Positions 50,917-60,379 of a stretch of DNA of 64,000 nt are shown here, piece after piece. Position 1 is the stretch's first letter. Every line of letters begins with the position of its first letter. Under the pieces are notes generated by a model, which searched no databases, was not told the DNA's origin, and worked only from the letters and a program-made list of their open reading frames with translations. This stretch comes from Tritrichomonas musculus (taxonomy: Eukaryota > Parabasalia > Tritrichomonadida > Tritrichomonadidae). The translations under genes and the position numbers were made by a program. Where the stretch lies: contig JAPFFF010000002.1 of the NCBI GenBank assembly GCA_039105265.1, positions 2,790,001-2,854,000 on the forward strand. Direction: 5' to 3'.

Positions 50917-53900
50917 TTAATAATTAGCGTCTATTTGAAGGCATTCCCTAGCTTCTTCCGGTGAGAAATTCGAACCTAAGATTTTTTCCTGCTCATTTTT
51001 CGATAATGTCAAGAAATGCTTAATTAAATCAATATCATAAATAGTCTTGCCCGATAATATATACTTATCTTCCCTTGGTGCTCTTTGAAATTTCTTAGAA
51101 AATCTTCCAAGAGATGTCATCCTCTCAGCAAGTAACTGATATATCTGCAAAAATTTTTGATTATGATCCTGTTCTTTGTTGTTTTCACTCTTCAAAGATC
51201 GAAGATTCATTACCATTCCATTCCTTGTTCCAATCATTGTTGTCTTGATATCTTTGAACGTCTTCATTATTGTAACTTGCTCACCAATTGAAATAGCCTC
51301 ATCAACAACGAAGTCTGCTTGTACCGAGTTATTTGAACAAATATGTTTGAGAGAGAAAATGTTTCCACTTTTTGTAGCGCACAAAATCTTCCTTCCAAAA
51401 ATTGAGATTGCTGATAAGTCTGTGAATGATTGGTAATAAGGAAGTGGAACAAACTTTTCATTAAATTCATCGAATGTATAAGCAATAACATATCGTCCAA
51501 ATGTATAAATAGCTAACAAAAGGTTGCTGCAAGTAAAGTATACAATCTCATCTTTCATGAACTTTTTCAGAGTTAATATAGGAAAGAGTTTGCATCCTGA
51601 TGGATTCGAAATATCGACAGCGTAAAAATCGATATGTTTTTTGTATTGAATGTATGCATAATCACGAAAAGTTCCAAATCCATTAACAACAAAAGTTGTA
51701 TTAGAATTTGTGTTACTATTTGTCTGTTGTTGTGATTGCTGTTTTTGACTCTGTTGTTTGTTAATGTCTTCTATTTCAGCATAAGTCATTTGTCCGCAAA
51801 AAGTGACGATGATCATGCTTGAGCTATCATTATCATTTTCATATAAATGTTCTTTTGTATCAATTCTGAATCTAAGAACTCTTGTTGATGTTCCGATAAA
51901 AAGGTTATTTTTCTCGAAATAATATCCAATATATCTATCATCAGTCAATGTATAAAATGGTTCTCCCTTGGTCAATTTCTTATGTTCTTTTTGACCTTCG
52001 TTGATCGTTCTATATATTATATTAGAATTGAATCCAAATTTGTCTGTAGAAATAAAAAGTGCCTCAATTGTATTGCCTCTTGATGAACTTGTTGATGAGT
52101 CTGCTTCTGTGTCTGCTTCTTCTTCCTCGGTGCTGTTGATGCTCCTGACTGTAATATAGAGGTCATCAAATGTGAAGATATCAATAATTGGTGTCTCTGA
52201 AATATAAGATGTATTTGAATATGCAGGTTGCTGCAATGTTCCAATCATGAGACTATCAGAATTCAAAGCAATTAAGCTTCCGTCAAAGTTTGCAGCATTG
52301 ATGATGCAATTGTTGCTTCCACTGCTGCACTTGACACCGAGAAACTCGAATCTGTCATTGATAATGAATGGTGATTCGCCGCAAACAAGGACTTCTCTAT
52401 TGTTTAGAATTGAGAAGGAAGTGTTGAAGTATTTTGGCGAATTATTACGAATGACAAATGTTTCATTCTTAAGATAATCAATGACAGTGACTTTGCCGAT
52501 CACATCTAGAGCAATTAAATGGTCAAATGCAAAGGTCAAATCAATAATGTTGCCTTCCAATTCAAATTTCTGAAATTCATTGAAATTGTCAGAATTTGTG
52601 AAAGACGATGAAGTTGGAAGTTGGAAGACTAAAACAGTGGTAGGCGATGATGTGGAGACAGCTATGAAAGATTCGTTTAAAGCAATCGAGGTCACTTCAC
52701 CTTTCAATTTTGAATTGACATTTAAATTTTTCTCAACAAAAAATTGAGAAGATTGAAAATCTAATTCATAAAAATGAACTGAATTAACGGTGCAATATGC
52801 AAAAGAAAGGTCATTTATCGATGCGTCAACGATAGAATTGTCAACATCGAGAAATGATAGAAGATTATCTGGAGTAAGGAAATGAATTTTCTTCTCTGTA
52901 ATTTGAAGGAAAATTGGATCATTTTTTTCGTCTATTTTCTTGTTAATTACAGAAAAAATAATGGTTCGATATTCATAGCAAAAAGAATTATTTCTAAAAT
53001 CAATGAATTCACCGTCTAAATTTGAACCAATTATTTTTGTTTCTTGTCCCGTAGATAGTAAATAGCATGTTATTTCATCATTTAAAATAAAAGGAAAAAC
53101 TTTGGAAAAATATTTGCATGATATCTTCATTGAAATTCTATATTCTGACATTAATTTTGATTCAACAATAGCTCTTTCAAAAATTGATAATATATTGTGT
53201 TCTTCTTTGAAAAATTTTAAGCAAGGTCCAGTTGATCTAATTGTATCATAAACGGTGGATGAAGGTGAATTATTGCCTTCTTCAACTGTATAAATAATAG
53301 AATCATCGGTCTCTGATCCAATAAATGCCAAAGAACTAGAAATTGCAGCAACAGACGATGGATTTGGGCATTTAGTTACGTCAATAAAGTGCACAGTTCC
53401 CTCTTCTTCTAGTTTAACAACTTTCAAATTTTGTTGTTTATCAATTGCCATATAAAAATTTGGTTTTAGTGCTAATAAAAAAGTTAGAGGATCTTTTGTA
53501 AAAATTGTAGCTGTTGTTGTTGCAGGTGTAAGAGTGGTGTATAAAACTCTAATTGCGCGTTGTGTAGAAAAAGCAATTATTATCGACTTATTTTCTGGGT
53601 CATAAGGAATTATCTTATAAGTATCAAAAGGTAATGTTACACTTTTTTCTGTATCTTCATTAAACGTTTTATTTGTAGAATCTATTTCAATCAATCTTAA
53701 AGTTGGAGGTTTATTGAATTCTTCTGTTAAAACTGCTAATCTTGTTACCTTTGCTGTTGGACCAATAAAATGAAAATCGATGATACGTCTACAACCAATT
53801 TCAACTTGAAATGGTGCATCAAGCTCGCTATTTGATGTGATTGGAAAAACATCGAGTTTGGAATGTAAAATTTGTAGTACGAGTGCATTAGGGTGTAATG

Positions 53901-54264
53901 CATATTTAATTGGGGGTAGGTGCTCATCGCATGATGGCATTATTGTTCCGTTTGATATTGTTTTAATGTGCGTATAATCGTTTTCGTCGGCTGATAAAAT
54001 AGAAACTCGATAATCGTTTAAAACTACAAGAAGATTTCCAAGTGATGGATGTGAATATGTAATTGGTATAAGTCGCATAATTTCACCATACATTTCATAG
54101 ATTTGAGGTTCGGGCGAATACTGATCTTCTATTTTATAAATTACAAGACGATTTCCACGAGCAATTGCCAAAGCATCAGCATTTACTTCGAAAAAATTGG
54201 TAACAATTGTGGCATCTGTAACTGATGATGGTGGAAATACTTCAGAAATGAAGAATTCTTCCAT
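50917..54264 (-). CDS. DDB1/CPSF160-family WD-like propeller protein
   Basis: This 1115-residue protein has the N-terminal (MMS1-like) and C-terminal CPSF_A architecture. Evidence includes ADALAIARGNRLVIYKIED, YEMYGEIMRLIPI, RRIIDFHFIGP, LVCGESPFIINDRFEFL and the C-terminal IYDIDLIKHFLTLSKNEQ followed by EEARECLQ. The N-terminal MYGxI region fits DDB1; the C-terminal LSxxEx...L...EE pattern is nearer CPSF160 (CPSF1). DDB1 is the adaptor of CUL4 ubiquitin ligases, and CPSF160 is the large subunit of the mRNA 3'-end cleavage complex. The sequence alone does not decide. It is a paralogue superfamily member of the SF3B3-like protein at 26744-30058. The start is ATG at 54264. Confidence 0.7.
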   Translation of the reverse strand: MEEFFISEVFPPSSVTDATIVTNFFEVNADALAIARGNRLVIYKIEDQYSPEPQIYEMYGEIMRLIPITYSHPSLGNLLVVLNDYRVSILSADENDYTHIKTISNGTIMPSCDEHLPPIKYALHPNALVLQILHSKLDVFPITSNSELDAPFQVEIGCRRIIDFHFIGPTAKVTRLAVLTEEFNKPPTLRLIEIDSTNKTFNEDTEKSVTLPFDTYKIIPYDPENKSIIIAFSTQRAIRVLYTTLTPATTTATIFTKDPLTFLLALKPNFYMAIDKQQNLKVVKLEEEGTVHFIDVTKCPNPSSVAAISSSLAFIGSETDDSIIYTVEEGNNSPSSTVYDTIRSTGPCLKFFKEEHNILSIFERAIVESKLMSEYRISMKISCKYFSKVFPFILNDEITCYLLSTGQETKIIGSNLDGEFIDFRNNSFCYEYRTIIFSVINKKIDEKNDPIFLQITEKKIHFLTPDNLLSFLDVDNSIVDASINDLSFAYCTVNSVHFYELDFQSSQFFVEKNLNVNSKLKGEVTSIALNESFIAVSTSSPTTVLVFQLPTSSSFTNSDNFNEFQKFELEGNIIDLTFAFDHLIALDVIGKVTVIDYLKNETFVIRNNSPKYFNTSFSILNNREVLVCGESPFIINDRFEFLGVKCSSGSNNCIINAANFDGSLIALNSDSLMIGTLQQPAYSNTSYISETPIIDIFTFDDLYITVRSINSTEEEEADTEADSSTSSSRGNTIEALFISTDKFGFNSNIIYRTINEGQKEHKKLTKGEPFYTLTDDRYIGYYFEKNNLFIGTSTRVLRFRIDTKEHLYENDNDSSSMIIVTFCGQMTYAEIEDINKQQSQKQQSQQQTNSNTNSNTTFVVNGFGTFRDYAYIQYKKHIDFYAVDISNPSGCKLFPILTLKKFMKDEIVYFTCSNLLLAIYTFGRYVIAYTFDEFNEKFVPLPYYQSFTDLSAISIFGRKILCATKSGNIFSLKHICSNNSVQADFVVDEAISIGEQVTIMKTFKDIKTTMIGTRNGMVMNLRSLKSENNKEQDHNQKFLQIYQLLAERMTSLGRFSKKFQRAPREDKYILSGKTIYDIDLIKHFLTLSKNEQEKILGSNFSPEEARECLQIDANY

Positions 54265-54597
54265 TTGAGAATTTGACCATGTTGTAAAATAATTGAAATA
54301 TTAAACGGCCTCCTAAAACTTTCACAAAAATATGATTTAAACCAAATATAGTTTGAATATTTTTGAATGAAAATCAAATTGTAAGAAGAAGAAATCTAAC
54401 AAGATTTTATTTATAAAAATTATTTTATAAAAACGTAGATATTTTAAATAAATCATAACTTTTAATATTTGCTTTTAATTTTTTTCCTCCGTAATTAAAT
54501 ATTAATTACGAGATAAACATAAAAATAAATATTTGAATATATTCACTTTTTCAATATTGTAAAAATCGTTAGAATTTAATAACAATCCAATTTTTGG
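54265..54597. other. Divergent spacer
   Basis: This spacer lies between the propeller gene and the coiled-coil gene. TCACTTTTTCAA at 54543-54554 is the reverse complement of the AAAAAGTGA word seen before other genes. No other feature is seen. Confidence 0.4.
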
Positions 54598-56393
54598 ATG
54601 AAAGGTAGACCTAAATCCGTTGTTATTAATCGGAAGAGAACTCCAAAAACTATTTCATCAACTTATAATCACCAAGCTACTTCAAGTCTTTCCAGGCGTT
54701 CAGTTATATCTCCACATTATAAAAAGACTCAAATTTTTCAAACAGAAGTAACCAAAGATACAAAAAATTCAGTTTCTCCACATTTTTATTCAGTTATTGA
54801 TGATCCAAAATTAGAAGCGTTACGTGAATCCGTTGAGAGAGATGGCAATTTTAATGATATTGAAGATAAGGATCTCAAGCTTTTGCTTGCTCATACTCGC
54901 GAATATCAGCAAACATGTGCTGCAGAACGAAAATACGAAAAAGCCAACGATGCAAAAGAGCTTCTCGAAAAAATAAAAGAAGAAATGAATATGCGAAAAG
55001 AAACATTACGCCAAGATGAAGATGCAATTGAGCTTGCAGAAAACCAAAAAAAGCAAAAATCCAGCAAGTATGCATTTAAAAGTTTACTCCTTCTTTATTT
55101 ATCTACTTTTTATTTTCAACAAAAGTCACGCATAGTAGGCAATGATTCAAATACAAAAACAATTGTTATTCTTAATTGAATATGCATATATTTCATATAT
55201 ATGTCCAAGCAAATATATATTATCTTTTGGCGGGAAAAATAAAAAGAAGATAAATAGAAAGGATAAACTATATTAGTAATTATCATTTTCTAACATACAG
55301 ATATAAACAGCAAATGGAAGATTTTAACGAAGAAACAGAAAAAATGCAACAACTTATTAAAGAAAAACAAGATAAAGAACGAGAAATATTTGAAAATGTT
55401 TGGAGAGACCTCAATCCAAAGAAATACCAGAAGTCATCTGCTTCGCTTTTACAAATGAAAGAAATAGAGAAAAATCTGATTTTGACTGGTGAATATTTAA
55501 AAGCGAAAGAAGAGCATCAGCGTATTTTACAAGTTACAAATATTGAAATACAGCAGCGCCAGATTGATTTAAACGAAGATTATGCAAACGCCAAAGAGCA
55601 ACTCCGAAAAAAGCAGGAAAATAAAATCGAAGTTTTCAAGCAGAGCCGTAAAGAGCAGAGGGAAACTTATAAAGTTCAACGAAAAAAAGAAATGCAGATA
55701 ATGGATAACAGAATGAAAGTTGTTAAGCAAAAATCAATTGGTACTAGATGTCCAAGATCAACAAATATGTCAAATACTGATAACTATGCAACATCTTTTC
55801 AGCATATTGCCAAAGAGAAGAATTTCGGAATCGATCCTTTATTACCTAAGCTTGGTCCCCCATCTGACAAGCGTCAATATCGCATCAAAGCAACTAAAAA
55901 TAAATCAATTGTTGTCAATGCGCCACGAGCTTATTTGCCAAAAAATGATAAATACTTTGAATCATCTGATGATCAAAACCCTGTCTTTGAAACATCTGTA
56001 AATAAAAGTCAATTGAAAAGAGCAAGCGATGATGATGAATATGAAACTGAAGAAGAGGAACAGAAAGACATTTTAAAGAGTCAAATTGAAGCAATTTCGA
56101 AATCACTTAATGAATATGAAAATAATAATGAAAATGATCTTAAAGTTGATGACAAAAATGAGGATGATGAAGACAAAAAAGAAGATAATGAAAATAAAAA
56201 AGAAGATTATGAGGATAAAAATGAAGAACATGAAGACAGAGGAATTCTTGGAAATATGTTTTCAAATATTGCGAATACGGTTATAAATGATGATGACAAT
56301 AATAATGTTAATGATGAAGAGGAAGAAAAGAAAGAAGAAGCTGTTCCGCGATCTTTTACTGATTTGGTCGCATCTATTGTAAGCAATACTTAA
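54598..56393 (+). CDS. Coiled-coil protein, two exons
   Basis: The coding sequence is 54598-55067 joined to 55301-56393, giving 520 residues. The spliced junction reads KKQKSSKYKQQMEDFNEE and restores the helical region found in its paralogue at 5741-6994. Residues about 75-280 are charged helices (SVERDGNFNDIEDKDLKLLL, REYQQTCAAERKYEKANDAK, then SSASLLQMKEIEKNLILTGE). The C-terminal third is disordered and acidic, with ED/KKED-type repeats (about 420-460), and ends in a helical PRSFTDLVASIVSNT. No catalytic motif is seen. It is probably a scaffold or cytoskeleton-associated protein. Without splicing, each half would be a separate, unlikely gene. Confidence 0.78.
55068..55300 (+). other. Spliceosomal intron with trichomonad signals, 233 bp
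   Basis: The 5' end is AA|GTATGC and the 3' end is TTTTCTAACATACAG|A. These match the known trichomonad pattern GYAYGY and ACTAACACACAG, in which the branch point sits directly beside the acceptor. Removing the intron joins phase-2 and phase-1 remainders (AA + A = Lys) without a frame change and removes an in-frame stop, restoring a protein that aligns with the coiled-coil paralogue. Confidence 0.85.
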
Positions 56394-56650
56394 ATTATTC
56401 ATATTTGGATTTTATAAATTTTTAAATGTGTGTTATGGGTAAAGGTTTAAAATAGGGTTTTTAAACTCAGAAAATATAACTTGTAAACTTTCTTTTATAT
56501 CTTTTTAAAATTGAATTTATATTTGTTTCAATTTTTATTTCTACAACTAAAAATGCATTTTGCTTTTAATATATAACATATTAAATATATGATATGGAAA
56601 ATACTTATTTAGTTTAATGAATTTATCATATGAGTATTAATAATTGATCA
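56394..56650. other. AT-rich spacer
   Basis: No gene or signal is visible between the coiled-coil gene and the transposase-like relic. Confidence 0.4.
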
Positions 56651-57669
56651 TTAAAACATTTCATCATATTCTTCTTCCTGTTCTTCTTCTTCTTCGATAA
56701 TTGCATTTTCTTTGTTATTCTTGTTTTTTTCAATTCTCATACCACGGCATCTTGAAATAATATGTCCGCCAGACATAGCTTTTGATTCAGATATAGTTTA
56801 ATGCGGTCTTGCATTGTGTAGAATATTCCCTCAATATAGTTAAAAAGAGATTGAAATCTTCTTTTCTTGGCTCGATATTAAATAATTCACTACTTTGTTT
56901 AGTATCTAATAGTGCACATGAAACCACATTTATATCTTCGCATAAGCTATCGTCAATGTCATATAATCCACTCTTATCATTAATTTTGGCACCAGCAATA
57001 TTAATTCTTCCTTTTATTTTTTGATGAATTTGCAATTTATTAAGGAGAACTAAATTCATTATCGAATCAACTGCAACACGAACGAAATTTTCAGTAGAAT
57101 CAAGATTATATGACATAATTCTTATGTGACCATAATAATTCTCCAAAGGATGTGAACTGATTCTGTCTAAAGCAATGTCATCATATTTTATCATTAATGC
57201 GTAGGATGCAATAACAGTGTTCAAACATCTGGTTATAAAAAAATATGAGTTGAACCATTGAGCTTTCGATGTTTTTTATTGTTAATTGTTATTCCTTGAT
57301 CAAATTCACCTTTTTAGTATTGGGTCAAAAAAGAATAAAATAAGTAAAATGAAATTCTGAGTAAATATAGTCTTGAATTTTTGATAAGTGATGGAGACAT
57401 AATAGCCTCAACCCAGAGAGCAAAAGGGAGAAAGTAGAGAAACTCATTGAGTTTTTGTACTTGATACAAATGTACAATATTTTGAATACTAAACAGCTTT
57501 ATAGGATAATAATTCTTCATGAAACTTAGTGAACTTACATCACTCAATTCCTTTCCAATATCTAGATTTGAATCAAGAGACTCTTTTGAAAAAGTCGAGT
57601 TTAATGAGGTTGAAATTGTGATGGGCCCTTTAATGATCCGTTTTCTGGCCAATTTTACGATATGCAGAA
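56651..57669 (-). pseudogene. Transposase-like relic, interrupted
   Basis: Three minus-strand pieces read as one former protein. The upstream part (to 57314) has a segment MKNYYPIKLFSIQNIVHLY and a hydrophobic stretch FLPFALWVEAIMSPSL. The middle (56787-57224) has RISSHPLENYYGHIRIMSYN, which resembles the HPLEN(F/Y)(F/Y)G..R segment near the C-terminus of some DNA-transposon proteins. The last part ends with KAMSGGHIISRCRGMRIEK and a poly-Glu tail closing at 56651. The frame is broken in about two places, and the 5' end is cut by the inverted-repeat element at 57682. The family is not assigned. Confidence 0.5.
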
Positions 57670-57681
57670 GGTCTGATATAT

Positions 57682-57997
57682 AGTAGTATGTATAAGGGGG
57701 GTACGATGGCTATTAAAATTCGCTAAAAACAATTACGTTAACTTTATATGGTTTTACTAGGTCCAAACAACACTCAACAGTTCAGAACCAATTCGAAACA
57801 CATCGCCGGTATATTGATACCCACTAACTGAAAACCATTACGAAAATAATTGGAAACGTTAGAGATACCCATATAAGTCCGATAGTTCGATAAAATCGTT
57901 AACAACGTCTGGAAAGTCCATCACAGACGATAATCATATACTAAAAATAATAGAGAGATCATTTTAATAGCCATCGTACCCCCTTATACATACTACT
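57682..57997. mobile_element. Small inverted-repeat element (MITE-like), 316 bp
   Basis: The ends are inverted repeats of about 38 bp, beginning AGTAGTATGTATAAGGGGG and continuing TACGATGGCTATTAAAAT. They differ by a single G in the G run. The interior has no gene. No clear target duplication is visible, so the family is open. It lies at the point where the transposase-like relic loses its 5' end, so it may have interrupted that gene. Confidence 0.7.
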
Positions 57998-59330
57998 TTG
58001 ATTTTGTCACCCTATAGAAATTATTATTATAGTTCAACCGATATTGATTTGTAACTGATAAACCTAATAACTAACTCGCTAACGAATTAATCTGTAAACG
58101 ATATCACTAACGAAATACATTAGACGAACTCACTAACGAGTCATAAGACCCATCGAAAGGTCACTTGCGTGGGATCATATGCGCAGTAGGTCTATTATTT
58201 TTGGTTTGTACCGTTGAGAATCGATCATAAATGTATATCACCAACGAACTTATCATAAACGATCCTACTATAACATCTGATGTGAACGATCCAGCTATAA
58301 CATCTGATGTAAACGATCCAACTATAACATCTGATGTAAACGATCCAACTATAACATCTGATGTAAACGATCCAACTATAACATCTGATGTGAACGATCC
58401 AACTATAACATCTGATGTGAACGATCCATCTATGACATCTGATGTAAACGATTCCAGCTAAGACATCTGATGTAAACGATCCAACTATAACATGATGAGA
58501 CCAAAAAAGATGATCTCCGCGGTGCAAAAACCAACTATAGTAGATGCGTCATGCATTCGATATGAGATGATACGTACTATAGTTGGGGAACGTGATTTAA
58601 CACGTTCATTACGAGGATTACATTTGTCGACAAATACATCTGTGTTATCTATACCACAAGTAATAGTTTACCACAAGGTGTTTAGTTCGCTAGGGTTCTA
58701 TCACAAATATGATACAAATTTACACAGAAAATCGGTATAGCAGCGAATCGAACTTGCACCTGCAACCGAAGTCCGGATATGCACTTCATGATCCAACAAC
58801 TATACCAACACAGCTAGCTAATTATAGTATCGAAATTAACATTTATGCGTTATCTGTGTAAGTTTAATTCCATCGAAATGAGTAAGACCAAGAATCCATC
58901 ATTTGCAAACTCCATACAATGGACAACCAACTCTCGAAGAGTTATACACAACCGATGACTTATCAGTACTTAAACGAGCTATCACCGAGTTAACAACCAA
59001 ACAAGATTATAAGACCCTCAACACCCTGTTTCGTCGTAATCCAAATGCTAGTAAGTTCGATAGTAGAACACTTAATGAAGATATACCGCAATCGACAAAA
59101 CGATTCACCAAACGTAATGGTAAGCTCTGCAATGTATCACGAACAGTTCCACGACAGAGTACTACCAAACCAGAAGAGTGTGACTCATACACATACAAGT
59201 CCAGATACTATGATCCACATACCAAATCGTTTAAGTATATAGATAAACCTATCGAACCATATGCTAGTGCTTCGCGAATTCGTGCTAGATACTAAATCGA
59301 CACAGAACACAGATCGCGCACATACATACA
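57998..59330. other. Block of distinct composition, possible foreign or mobile DNA
   Basis: This 1.3-kb block is less AT-rich and much richer in ACG/CGA words than the flanks (repeated AACGA, CTAACGA and AACGATCC). It holds the 27-bp tandem repeat and two short open frames, 58492-58740 and 58903-59295. The first starts with ATG and has no known domain. The second has no ATG in frame; its product segment GQPTLEELYTTDDLSVLKRA continues to SYTYKSRYYDPHTKSFKYID and ends RIRARY, which looks like a real protein C-terminus but matches nothing I know. The block may be a remnant of a larger inserted element. Confidence 0.45.
58258..58493. repeat. 27-bp tandem repeat, about 8-9 copies
   Basis: The unit is about AACGATCCAACTATAACATC plus TGATGTA (27 bp). 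Copies start near 58258, 58285, 58312, 58339, 58366, 58393, 58420, 58447 and 58475. Because 27 is a multiple of 3, the plus strand reads as a nine-residue repeat NDPTITSDV and the minus strand stays open too. Unit differences are few, so the expansion looks recent. No spacer separates the units, so this is not a CRISPR array. Confidence 0.9.
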
Positions 59331-60379
59331 TTATATTTTTGGTTTAAAGTCGACAAATAATGATTTTTTATGATTTAACTAACTATCATCATATTATAAG
59401 CATAATTAGTTTGGCAAATTATTGATAAATATTAAAATAAATACTTATTGTGATGTTGATACCAAAATAAAAACAAATGAAATTATTGGGATATTTGTGA
59501 AGTTTACATCATTAACGTATATAGAATTATATTCAACATTACACCTCAATCCTAGCTAAAATTGTAAAAAAAATTTAAAAACTATTTTGATATGTTTGCC
59601 AGCACTAGATAAGTTAAAAGATAAACTATAGTTATCCCTTTGGTCTTTAATATAGAAGAAAATTTCTCTTTAAGGGTATAGTTGAAAAAGTGGGCTTATT
59701 CGATATGAGAAAAAAATTTTCTCTGTTGCTTTTTTTTAAATTCTTTTTATAAAATTAGAATGTGCACAAAGAAATGTCCGGAGGATTTTTTTTATTTTAT
59801 TCTAAATTAATTATTTTCTAATAATTATTTGAGATATTGAAAAAGACTCAACAAAAAAAAATTTCCTCCGTACAAAACTAATAATTTTAAATGTTATTGC
59901 GATTTATCTAATAAAATTTCAAAAAATGCGAGAAATCATTTCTCTGGTTCTTTAAGTTTTTTTTTGAATTCTTTTTTGAATGATTCTCAATTTTCTGAGA
60001 TTTTATTTTATATGATTTTATACAGTCAAATTTGAATATATGTATAAAATATGAATATTTAATATATCGAGCATAATATAAGATTTCTAATTATAATATC
60101 GTATATTATATTTTTTTGTTTTTATATCCTTTGACATTTTGATATCTATAATTGTAGAATTTGAGAGAATTTCGAAAATAGAGTATTTTCTTAAATAACT
60201 TGATTTAGATATCTTGATATAACAACTAAAAGTTAGTAGATTTAATGATTTCACAATATATCATACATAATTGCAAACTTTTAGATAGATTTTTAACATA
60301 ATCAAATATTTAACAATTTACCAATAATTGTTTAAAATAATTTGCTGGATGTGAATATATAATTGGAAATATCAGTAAA
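59331..60379. other. AT-rich spacer
   Basis: No gene is visible. GTCCGGAGGATTTTTTT at about 59776-59792 resembles the inner edge of the palindrome arms at 60988 and 61249, so it may be a stray piece of the same element. Confidence 0.45.

Noticed and set aside
58258-58493. CRISPR array
   Set aside because: The units abut without unique spacers, and the setting is eukaryotic. It is a tandem repeat.
58231-58527. Protein genes across the 27-bp repeat on both strands
   Set aside because: The open frames exist only because the unit is a multiple of 3 without stops. No flanking domain supports them.
58734-58806. Possible tRNA on the minus strand: a perfect 7-bp outer stem (GGTATAG/CTATACC) and a TTCGATT loop
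   Set aside because: The T stem, D stem and anticodon stem do not pair, and no 7-nt anticodon loop forms. At best it is a chance or decayed tRNA-like sequence.
57998-59330. A virus-like insertion
   Set aside because: The composition is odd, but no polymerase, capsid, integrase or terminal repeat was recognised.
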